A stretch of 64,000 bases of DNA from Thuidium tamariscinum. Taxonomy: Eukaryota > Streptophyta > Bryopsida > Hypnales > Thuidiaceae. Positions 49,571 to 60,278 of the stretch are shown here, piece after piece (the stretch's first letter is position 1; each line of letters opens with the position of its first letter). The stretch lies in NCBI GenBank assembly GCA_947034885.2, contig OX344752.2, forward strand, positions 8,432,001-8,496,000, given 5' to 3'. The notes under the pieces are model-generated. The model saw only the letters and a list, made by a program, of their open reading frames with translations, had not been told where the DNA came from and made no database searches. A program made the position numbers and the translations under genes.

Positions 49571-51779
49571 GAAAAAAAAAATAGTAGATTCCAAAAAAGT
49601 AAAAGTATAAAGAAGATAAAAAATACAATACACAGTTCCTCTAAAAACAAATACTAAGTTCAATATGATCTCAATTTCTCCAATGAATGCATACATAATA
49701 ATGTCCAGCTATAACTCTTTGCATCTTCAACTAAGAAAAAGTGACAAAGGTATATAATCTACAACTTCTCCATCTAAACTAGCCTATCATTGATTTATCT
49801 AAAGTTGCAACTCCCTTCCCTGTCAAGACAATTCAATAGACAAACTTCTAATCAATCACTGAAATGCACCTAATGATACCTTGTATAATTGAAATCTCAA
49901 TGCAAGAGAAAAATGTCAAAAACTAAAAGCAATCAAAATAGTATTTGTACATCCTTTGAACAACCGCTCCATTAGTATGAAACTAGGAAAGATTGAAGAA
50001 GCAAAACATCAAGACTCGTCACAGAAATCAATTGTAACCTCAAGTCACTTACCCACTCTGTCGCCGACACAGTATGTCTTCATATGAGTGGACTTGAAGA
50101 ACGAATCCCCATTGAAAAATTCCCACTTCACATAATACTCAACAGCTTACACTTCCTATACCACTTCCAATACGACCAGCAACAGCATGACTAGTTGACC
50201 ACCTTCATCACCTTTGCCTTCTACCCCAAAACAACAACAAAATCTCACCTCAAAAAGAAGCTCAAATGTAGCTCAAAAATAGACCACAAAACAAAGGACA
50301 AAGGTACCCAGCTTGAACAAAATCCTCTCAAGATTTTCTAAAAAAATAAAAGACCCTAGCAATATGTAAGAGTTTGGAACTAAAATAGTACTACAAAAAT
50401 GGTCTACATGAGTAGTTGTAAGTGGATCATTTTTGAATGCAATGTAGCGTAGCTTTCACTTGACAAGAAAGAGGTACAAATGTGCAAAAAACTTAGAGCT
50501 TGTAATATAAGCTCTGAAGTTGACCTTAGCTAGCTACAACTCCCTCTAGATTAATTCCGATTTCTTTTGCAAAAAATTTTGCAGTATACATCACAAGTAT
50601 CAACTCAATCCCCCATCTAATTTTGCACTTTTTCAAATACCACATTGTTTTGCATCTTGAAGGTTAAGTAACAAGCACGTCAAAAAATAAATGATTATAC
50701 TATTATATCATGATAAACAAAAAAAGTTGACAAGACTAGATAGTTTGGTCTGTGTCCTACAATCAAGTTAGTCAATCCCTTCGTATTATATTAATGTAAT
50801 GCTGAGGAACACTCACCAACCTATTCAATTCTCGTACAATCCTACAAGCTGACATTATGAACTATGGTACTAAATAGGGAGCAATTTCTATGCAATACAT
50901 AAAAAAAGTGGCCAATAGCATCTAATGCAAGCTACAGCCTTCAAGCAATTTACAAAGAACACTCACAAAGTCATATTCAACTTTACACGAGCTTCACCTT
51001 TAGCAACCTTGTTCTGACAAATGCCCTCAACTAACAAAAAATCCCATCTATGAGGCTGAAAAAGAATCTGCAACTTCAATATAATACAACAGTTCAGTCT
51101 TTATAATGAATTGACAAATTCACTTAAATGTTTCTAAAACATCATATTCTTACCTGACTACTAAAAAATACTTGATGTCCATAAAAATTACAAAATGTTC
51201 TACAAAATAGCTTTACCAACAAGTATATGGAACTGCACCAAGCATTTACACTTTTGCATAGTACACTCTCAAATTTTCTCATTCACTAGTTTAATGAAAC
51301 ATCAATAATACGAGGTAATAAATTTTCCTTACTATAACTCTCGCTCTCCAATAACTAGACAAAAAACAATGATGTAGTCTAAAACATGGTTGTCGACATA
51401 AAGATGTTTTTAAGATCATTTAGGAAAACATTCATAGCCACATCATCATCCTTGGTCAAACTTAATTAAAAATAACTAACAAAATATTAATTCAGTCGGA
51501 GGTAAAATCATTGCTCGGGGTAAAAAAGAAGAAAATGAGCAAGTAGTGTAGAAAATTATGTGTCATGACATCTATAGACTTCAATTTTTGAAACTTTTTG
51601 CTTATTTAACTTAGCTAGTGTAAATAGGATTTAGAAATAGTCTATTTCCCTTAATAGTGTGACAAATAGCATGATATTTTGTAAGAAAGCCTAAAAGCCT
51701 AATTGAAGATTTTAAATGGGACTAATGGACTTAGATTCAAAGTAGGTCAAATAGGTAGTTAGGAATTAAGAATTGAAAA
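49571..51779. other. Interior of the 13.4 kb structure, no gene recognised
   Basis: AT-rich, with no protein match and no clear repeat ends. A short part near 50.0-50.3 kb is somewhat richer in C on this strand but shows no domain. Confidence 0.4.
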
Positions 51780-53400
51780 GATGCGGTTTTCCAATTCTTC
51801 TTTTCTTTTAGACTATATGACAATGCAACTACTTCCATTCTCTCTCTCACACTCTCGGTTGTCTAGTTTTCCAATGCTCTTGTACTTTGCCAATATTATC
51901 AATATATTGTACTTTTGCAATTTGTCTTGTATTCCAACCTCACAGTTAGTGAATGTTGTGAATTACTTGAGAGTCTAATTGTTTGTGTGAATTGATTAGG
52001 AGGTCATCCTATCAATTTGATTTATTGGTGTTTGGATTTGAGATTGTTTGTCTATTGAATTGTGATTTGAGAGTGTCAATTTGAATATTGTGTATGAATT
52101 TGGAGAGAATTGTCTAATTGGCGGGTAGTCATTTCAATTGTACTTTGATTCAGTCAAATTATTTTGAGCAAATTGTGATAAGATTAATATGTGTGTCTAA
52201 TTGTCTACGAGAGTATCTCAGCCTTTATTCTAATTTTTTGATAGGAGGTTATCGCAAGCATATATATGTTTATTTGCTTGTGGATTGTGAATGACCAATT
52301 GTATTGGAATTTGTGAATTTATTGTTGTATTTTTAGGAATCAGTCAATTCAATTGAATGTATGTTTAATTTCATATACAGTGTTACTTGATCAAGTCAAT
52401 TTGGAGTTTGCAAATACAATTTGATGAGAGAAAATATGCTCAGTTGATTTGCTTGATGGTTTGAGAGAGTATGCTGGATGTTGGAAGCAAATTGACGGTG
52501 TCTTGAATTCTTACTATGAGAATTGTTAAATATGCAAATAGTCGAATTTTCATTCATTATTAAAATCTGAAAGTAATACTTGGAAAGAACAAACTGATGG
52601 CAAGAACTTGTGCTTTGAGAAATAATTCTTTGAGGATCTTTCGAATTCAGTATTAATCACATTGATAGAATCAACATTTGATTGTGCCGAATTGTTGGTG
52701 CAATTAAACATGATTTATCTCTCAAAGGTTTGTATGCTTGAAGGACAATTAGCCAATTAGTATTAATTTCTTAATTTGAATTAATTAAATTTTCACACAT
52801 CAGATTATTGGAAATTAAATAATTGGTTGATGTTAGAAATTTATGAATGGTGAACAGTTGAGATTAAAACAATCAATAAATTGTGAATAAGAAAATTATT
52901 AACTTTTTACGCACTTTCATTAATTAAATTGAGAAGAATTTAATGAATTATTCATCTCATGAGATTTAATTGATAGGTGAGAAAATAAGTAATAGTTAAT
53001 TAATCAAATAGTCATAGAATATTGTTCATGACGAAATGACTATATTTAAGTGTTTCAAAGAAAGCTACATTGGAAGAAAAAGATGGAATTGGAGCAGTTG
53101 GTGAAAAGATAAAGACCAAATAAAATAGCTAGGTATTCAACTTTTTCATGTTTTATATACAAACAAATTGATAGAAATTATTGGTCTGATATTTGCATTT
53201 AATTTAGCAAATAGGCTAATAATATAGAACCATGTAGACAGCATATGGTAAAAGAAAATGGAAATAATGAAGGAATTATTTTCCTAAAAGTTTAATTGTA
53301 TTTCAAATATATAACTTGGCATTTTGATTAAGTTGATAGTGCATGCATTGACAATTTGACCACCCTTACACAAATTGACAAGAATATTTGACATAAACCA
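51780..53400 (-). repeat. Right array of degenerate GTCAATTWGAC motifs (inverted)
   Basis: Here the motif mostly appears as its reverse complement (TTGTCTAATTG, GTCTAATTGTC, GAATTGTCTAATTGG), with mixed forms near the end (GACAATTTGACC, CAAATTGACAAG). This is the mirror of the left array at 40440-42700 and fits subterminal repeats at two ends of one element. Confidence 0.5.
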
Positions 53401-53708
53401 ATCACTAGGCAGGACCATGACAACATTATTCATTGTGTCTTATATATTAGCATTTGGTAATGGACTGTGGAAAATTGATATGAACATGGGTTTTATTATT
53501 TATTCCCAAAATTAGCAATTAAAACGTCATAGATAAATATCCAAAACGCAAAACAAGTGACCTTAGTCACAATACGATAGACTTATTTGCCTTTCCTTGT
53601 GGAATTACCCCCATATACTATTTGCCTTGGGTTTTGTCAAATAGTTTAAAACTACACTATAGCATCTAACGTGAACCAATGACGTGAAGATTATGTGATG
53701 TGGACATG

Positions 53709-53740
53709 GTATGTTGACATGGCATGCCATGTCAACATAC
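53709..53740. repeat. Perfect 32-bp palindrome
   Basis: GTATGTTGACATGGCA is followed directly by its exact reverse complement with no spacer. It lies about 50 bases outside the right inverted arm of the 13.4 kb structure. Confidence 0.9.
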
Positions 53741-54680
53741 ATAACAAACCTATGTTACAACTTTGGATGTTTGTTTAGATATATAGATGTTTCTAGAGAC
53801 ATCACTTTTAGCTAAAATCGTTATTTATTGCTTACAATTGTAACATCAAAGCAAATGTTATCCATTGTGCAATTCATAACATCAAAAAGGACAAACAAAC
53901 CTTGTACAAGCTATTGGAGACATCTATTGCATGACTATAATATGACCATCAACAAAGGCTTTCATGTGTTGTGAACATCCATATTTTTTTCTCTTTCTTT
54001 TTCTTGAACATATTCTTACTTGATAAAAACATCTTTTTCCTTATATTTCCAATTACAATGTTTTTTTGACAAGGAATAGAACATCCGTGTTTTTTCATTA
54101 TTCAAATTAGAATATTTTTTTAGTATGAATAAGAAAACCTTTAATTTATTTGTGACATAATTTCAATTGAATATTATCTTTAGGAAATCTAGGACAGTTA
54201 TATTCTTTATATTATTGTGGTTGAGTATTTTTTTTTTTTTTTACTACAATTGCATTCAAGGGCTCCAAAAAAGAATAACAACACAATTTGTATTTTTTGC
54301 ACTATTAATTACAATTGCATATTTTTCTTGCACTAATAAGAACACTCATATTTTTTTTAATCAAAGTTGAGTATTTTCTTCAATATAAGATTGGAGAATT
54401 TCAACTTCTTCCTTTATTATTATAGAAAATTTTCTTCAAACGAATAAGCACACAATTCATATTCTTTTCACTATTGAAATTCAAAATTGTCTCTTCACAA
54501 ATCTAAAGATCCATATTTTTTTAATTAATTATATATGAGTATTAGTAACACCTACATTTTTTTTATATGCAACAACTTTAATTATAAGATGAAAAACATG
54601 TATGCCTTTTTCAAAATTTCAATACATAGAGTAATTAATTTCTTCAAGTGAATATAATAACACCTATATTTTTTCTTTTT
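53741..54680. other. AT-rich intergenic with poly-T tracts
   Basis: No gene is seen. Repeated CATATTTTTT and ACAATTG phrases and a long T run at about 54222-54241 give it a low-complexity character. Confidence 0.45.
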
Positions 54681-54684
54681 TTGA

Positions 54685-55259
54685 CCCATTAAGGACCGTG
54701 GTTGATTTAGGGGGCGGATGTAGTTTTTGAACACAATTCTCAAAAAGTGCAATTTTCTGCCTTTTTAAAAGATGTAATCCTAGATCGGATTGAATAAATG
54801 AGTTCCATGGGTTAAGTCCTTGAATCACACCAAAAATAAAAGTGATCCAATGGTTCATGTCTTTGTAATTACTCTTCAAACATTGATGTGTCATAACCCC
54901 CCTTTGGCACTAGTTACAATTAGGGTTTGCTACAATTGGGTATAGATTTGAATATATTGTCTAGAAATTGACCAAAACCTTTCAATTTATTATTTCAAAC
55001 ACACACATAATTTTCCTTTCCATAAAATATGCATTTTTCATTGAAAATTTCAATATGAAAGGTTGGACCATTTCAAGTTTGGCCAAGCACAACTCACTCA
55101 TTTCTGCACACATTCTCTTGAAATTGGTTTTGTTAGATGCGCATAAAGACACTCTAAATGCGTTCTTCTCTAAGTTTTTTGAGATCAAATGTTCTACAAA
55201 TTATAAGAGACAAAAAGTCCTCAAATCAACCCAAAAGTGGTCGACCGGTCCTTAGTGGG
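54685..55259. mobile_element. 575-bp TTAA-flanked element with CCC termini
   Basis: The left end CCCATTAAGGACCG after TTGA (54681-54684) is mirrored by CGGTCCTTAGTGGG before TTAA (55260-55263). It shares the terminal pattern TTAACCC with 58604-59249. The TTAA plus CCC structure is the hallmark of piggyBac-type ends, but with no transposase here and few plant piggyBacs known to me, the family is uncertain. Confidence 0.6.
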
Positions 55260-55263
55260 TTAA

Positions 55264-56232
55264 GGCAATTGCTAGGGCAATTGACCTTTTCCATTAGAAG
55301 AATGAGGGGATCCAAATAATCTTTTTATTATTGGAGTTTGGCTTTTCCTACAAAAAATATCAACATCCATTTCTTTCTCATTGTTACAATTGGATATATC
55401 TTTACAAGACTAAGACATCATTTCTTTGTAATGAGGGTGGACCAGTGGAAGAGATTTTCTTACAAAGAGGATAAGACTTGCAATATTTTTTGGTCTTACA
55501 ATTGATTAAATTTCCCTTTTCAAAATTATAGCATTGTATATTTCTTCTTTTTCTTACAATTGACAATTGACAACAACTTGGGGAGTTGAGGGGGAGACAT
55601 TGTTGAAAAACATAGGATCAATGTGCAATAAAATATAGAGTTTAATGTATTCATTGCACGTAAAATTATATTTATCATAGGGCGCTTTAAAATTGTGAAA
55701 CATGATACTATAAATTATGTGAAGAGTACATGTAAAACAATATATACAAATATGAATACCAAAAAAAAGGATTATAGGTTACCATATGAAGATTTAAATG
55801 TATTCATGAATGGGGTGATTTGTCATAAAATTTTGCCCATATACTAAATAGAATACTTCATTGCAAGGAACATATGGTGTATGCAAAAAAAATACTTTAA
55901 AATTTAGTATCTAAGGTCATATATCCAATGATAGGATTGAAGTCTTTTTTGGAAAGATGTTAGAGGGGAAGTAGGTGACTTCAATTCAAAATATTTTTAG
56001 GGTTTCATTGCAATTACATTACACAAATTGAGTGTATATATTTCAACTAGGATTTTCAATTCAGAGTTTGGATTTTGGTGTTGTTAATTTTCTTCATTGA
56101 TTGCAAAATTTTAAGCAAAATAATTGTTGGTTTAAGATTATTTTTATCTTGTTTGTCTTTGCTTTCATTAATTTTTATACATGATTCTAAATATTGGTTA
56201 AAAATAGTAGGGTACTTTCACAGTTTCAGTAA
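55264..56232. other. AT-rich intergenic, nothing recognised
   Basis: No domain, repeat end or RNA gene could be supported. Confidence 0.45.
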
Positions 56233-57010
56233 AGTGGGAAAAAAATTGGATTTAAGAAAAGAAAAGAGGTATAAAAAGAATTGGAGATAAAAAAAAGTGG
56301 AGATAAAGAAAAAAAAGGGATACAGGTAAAGAATTGTCCACAAGGGGAAAAAATGGGGATAAGGAGAAAAATAGATTGTAAGAAAAAAATTGGGCATATA
56401 GAAGAAATGTAAATAAGGAAAAAAATAGAGATGACATATAAAATAGGGATAAGGAAAAAAAGTGGAGTATAAGAAAAGAATGGGGTATGAGAAAAGAACT
56501 ATGGATATCAAGCAAAAATATGGACATAAGGGCAAGATAATGGTATGTAAGGATAGAATTGGAGATGAGGAAAAAATGGATATAAGGAAAGAAAATAGGG
56601 TATAGGGATACAATTGGAGATGAAGGGAAAAAAAGGGTATAGGAATAGAATTGGGGTTAAGGGAAAAAAATGGAGTACATGAATACAATGGAGATGACAA
56701 AGAAAATGGGGAGAGGTGAAAAAAATGTGTAAGAAAAGAATTGAGGATAAGGGAAAAAATGGGACATAAGAGATTAAGAGAAGAATTGGGGAAAGACAAA
56801 AGAATGGGGATAAGGAAAACAAATGGACTATAAGAAAGAAATGAAGGATAAGGGAAAAAATGGGATTCTAGAATTTTTTGGAGAGATAACTAAAAATTTG
56901 GACATAAGAAAAACACAGAGAATGTAAGAAAAGAAATGGGGCTAAGAAAGAAAAGAGGATAAGGAAAAAAATGGGATGTAAGAAAAGATTGGGGTGTATG
57001 GGAAAATAAT
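56233..57010 (+). repeat. Purine-rich degenerate ~19-bp tandem array
   Basis: About 40 imperfect units with consensus near ATAAGGAAAAAAATGGGG, alternating with TATAAGAAAAGAATTGG, run without a break. The plus strand is almost all A and G. The 104- to 193-codon frames on the minus strand (Phe, Leu, Ser and Tyr repeats) are by-products of this bias and not a gene. Confidence 0.85.
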
Positions 57011-57016
57011 GAGGTA

Positions 57017-58600
57017 TAACCCCTAAAGGACCAAGGCCTTATTTTTGTAAATAAATAAATAAAAATTGCTATTTCTATAGCAAAGAGTAAAAGAATCTAA
57101 AAACTATTTTTTTTACAAATCTAACCATAGTATCTTACACCTAACTAGTATGAGAGTGTGTGAAAAAAATTTCAAATTTTTGACAACATAGATTGCAAGA
57201 TCTTTAGTTCTTTACATTTAAAGTGAAAAAAACAAGTTTTTTAGCACATTGTGGGATTGGATTTTTTGACTTTGAGCTTTCTTAACTTAATTTTTTTGCA
57301 CTATAGAGTTTTGAGCTTTAAATCTTTGAGGTGTATAATTGAATTGAGACTCTAGGAAAAAATAGAAAAGTACAAAAGAACTTAATTTTTATTTCTTATT
57401 ATTCTTTAAGAAATTATTATATAGAAGTAGGTATGAAATAGAAGGAAAAGTTAAATAATTAATATCTATAAGGTGGAATTAGAATGCACTAATTCCAATG
57501 GTGGAATTATTCTAGCAAGTAAAATAAACCATGTGGCAATTTTTTTTTTAAATAGTGAAAATTGATTCAAAATTGAATCCTAGAAGTTATTTTTCTTAGA
57601 ACTCAAATTTAAAAAATTTGTTTTATTGCTTGGTCATCCCTTATTTTGAGCAATTTTGGACATAAATTTTATTTGCGAGCATCAATTGAAAATATTTATA
57701 TTCCCATCAAGATAATCAATATTTCTATCTTCAAATTTAAAAAAGAAATCAAGATAAAATTTGAACTTGTAGGTACCTATCCAAAATCCCATTTGTCCTT
57801 CAAAGGAACAATGGTCCTTTAGAGGATAAGTAACATATCCCATTTCAAAATGTCCACTTGAAAAACTATAAGTACTAATATGATGCATTTAATTACCAAC
57901 ATTTAACTTTAATTTAAAAAATATTATATCTTTTCATGAATTTTGCAAGGTAAATAGTCTCCTTTTAAATAAGTCATTACTATAGGTGTATGCAAAATAT
58001 AAGAGGGAGTGCTACTTCCAAGGACTACATATGTCTTCAACAAGAATAAAAAAGCCTACATTGTTCTCTTTTCTCATAATTATTTGACAATTGATTTTTA
58101 ATAGAGAATAATTTTTTTCAATTTTTCATTCTTGTTTATTATGATTTCTTATCTAACCTAGTAACATACATGTGTGATAGTTATTTTTAATTCTATAGTG
58201 TATTCCTTTATTCCAAAAATTTGTAACTATTTACATTGAACAAATAAAAATATTAATAATTCAAAACATAAACTTTCAAAGTAGTAAAATTTATTCATAT
58301 TTTTAAAAGAAGGTGGGCTACATGAGCTTTGTTTTGTGATATTTTCATTGAGAATGTGAAAGTTATGGAATTTCAAAAAAATGATTAGTTTAAAAAAAAA
58401 TTTAATTATTTTTACTTTTCTTTTGGCTTCGGCAATGGTATAAGGTACACTAGTCCATACCTTAGGTTAGGATATTTATGTTTGTTTTGTTTGCTACATT
58501 GAGAATCCTTTAGTAATGTTCTTAGTATCATCAAAAAGTTGTTGGTGAGGAAGGGTGCACAAGCTTCATTTCATGGCATTTATACTTATTTAAAAGCTAT
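57017..58600. other. AT-rich repeat-derived region related to 29.0-29.4 kb
   Basis: TAACCCCTAAAGGACC at 57017 looks like an orphan left end of the TTAA family. About 57640-57840 resembles 29210-29400 (GGAACAATGG, CCTATCCAAAATCC) in direct orientation. No gene is recognised. Confidence 0.45.
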
Positions 58601-58603
58601 TAA

Positions 58604-59249
58604 CCCCTAACTGCCCAAGGCCTGTTTCTAGCTTCTTAGAATTTGCTCTACGTTGAACAAAATGCCAACATATTAATAAATTGTATCAATCTTTTTTGAA
58701 TTGTAACCGTACAAATTCAAACTAGACATGTTAGAGATTACATAGGAAAAGAAAACACAACAATAACACTTGTGGAGTGAAAGATTATAATGTTTGACCA
58801 TGAGGGTGTTAAAACTGCAAAAGTGATGTAAAGTGTTTTTATCCTCTTTTTGCAAGTTAAATCTAGAAAGTTGGTGACCAAAAAAATATGAGGTGAAAGG
58901 GCCTAACATGCACAACTCCAATCAATTTACAGCTCCTCAAAATCTATTCTACAATTTTTTTAAATGAATTTTGAATGTGATTTTTTCTTCAAGATCTAGT
59001 GTATTTGAGGCTCATTTTCAAGAGCTTTCAACACTACACAAAGTCAAGATTGCAAGGGGTACCCTTGTACAAAATCTTGTATAGAAAAATCACTATCATT
59101 CATTTCCAAGATCGGATTTTTGACACTAAAACTAGACTTCTAGAAGAACTTTCCAAAATACAAACTACTAAAAATAGCAAATTGGTTAGGTTTTATTTAA
59201 CTTCAAAATTTTGCAAACACCAGATTCTGGTGCCTTGGGTAGTTAGGGG
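58604..59249. mobile_element. 646-bp TTAA-flanked element with CCCC termini
   Basis: CCCCTAACTGCCCAAGGC at the left and GCCTTGGGTAGTTAGGGG at the right are inverted copies with one or two mismatches. TTAA lies directly outside each (58600-58603, 59250-59253). There is no coding capacity. This is the best-preserved member of the family. Confidence 0.7.
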
Positions 59250-59287
59250 TTAAAGTTTGAAGTTTTTATGAGTCAAAATATTTTAAA

Positions 59288-59313
59288 ATTATTATTATTA
59301 TTATTATTATTAT
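59288..59313. repeat. (ATT)n microsatellite
   Basis: About eight uninterrupted ATT units between A-rich flanks. Confidence 0.9.
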
Positions 59314-60278
59314 TTTAAAAAAATAAAGAAGGCTTAGCCATCACTTTTAATATTTTAATGGTTATAGCAATGAAATAAGATACACTAGTACCTTCAAGTT
59401 AGGTTGCTTGTTTTAGTTAATTTGTTTAGTACGTTGAGATCTCTGCAATCATATGTCTTCTAATCATGTTCTTTGTACCTTTAAATAGCCCTTAGCAAAA
59501 AAGGGTGTATAGGCTTTGTTTTGTGGCATTCCAACTCATGGAAGAAAAGATGTTGAATTTCAAATTTTTCATGAATTAAAAAAAAGAAAAATTCTTCTAC
59601 TTTTATATTTAACCTATAAAGTTCCAACTAAAGGATTTTTTTTGTCAAAAAACAATCAAAACTACCACTTCTATTCCATTGAGGTAAGAAAAAAGAAAAA
59701 TGAAAGCTTTGGGTACAAATCCATAGGGGCTTATACTAAATGAGCATGTGACAAGAAATTTGGGAAGTTTGCTTATGTAAATTGAAAGATATTAGCACTT
59801 AAAACAAAGATAACACTTTTGGAAGGTATTGCCACACTACAAGATAAGTCTTTGATTTTTCTTATCTTCATTTTCTACATTATAGATAGTGATTAGTATT
59901 TTAAAAAATTTGAAGAATTGAGTTCAGGCTCTTGGAATTTTCTTTTTTTAAAACACTGGATTTTCATCCTAAAAAAAATAGTTAAGTAGAAGTAGGTTAG
60001 AAATGGAAAGAAAAAATTAGATAGTATTTTCACATGACAAAAACCAGGCTTGTAAAAAATTGACAGTTGAGGCTAAGGTTCAAATCATCGCGAGCCATTG
60101 AGCGAGCTGAGGGACATCAATGAGCAACTACCACAACTTTGAACTGTAACCAAGATTGAAACATCTACACTAACCTCGTGGAAGCTTCAAGGATTATAAT
60201 CAACTATTGTTGCCAGACCCTACATTAAATGGAAAAATTTGATGCCTATATTTGCATACCAACAGAAACAGATGCCAA

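Larger units (their letters stand above)
40275..53660. mobile_element. 13.4 kb inverted-repeat structure carrying a TNP2-class transposase
   Basis: About 350 bp at each end match in inverted orientation: GGGGTTATTTC at 40321 mirrors GGAATTACCCC ending at 53611; TATGACTAAGGTCACT at 40361 mirrors AGTGACCTTAGTCACA near 53555; AGTCCTGCCTAG (left) and CTAGGCAGGACC (right) continue the match inward. The match also runs outward to about 40275 and 53660, so the exact termini are not defined. Inside are oppositely oriented arrays of a GTCAATTWGAC-like motif, a hypothetical gene (43076-43768) and a broken CACTA-type transposase (44440-49173). I infer a decayed giant CACTA-related element. Its ends are not the usual CACTA, which leaves room for a different family or for outer ends not yet found. 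Confidence 0.6.

Noticed and set aside
56218-56822. Long minus-strand open frames (up to 193 codons) rich in Phe, Leu and Ser
   Set aside because: They result from the purine-rich 19-bp repeat array on the other strand; all frames are similarly open and the peptide has no domain.
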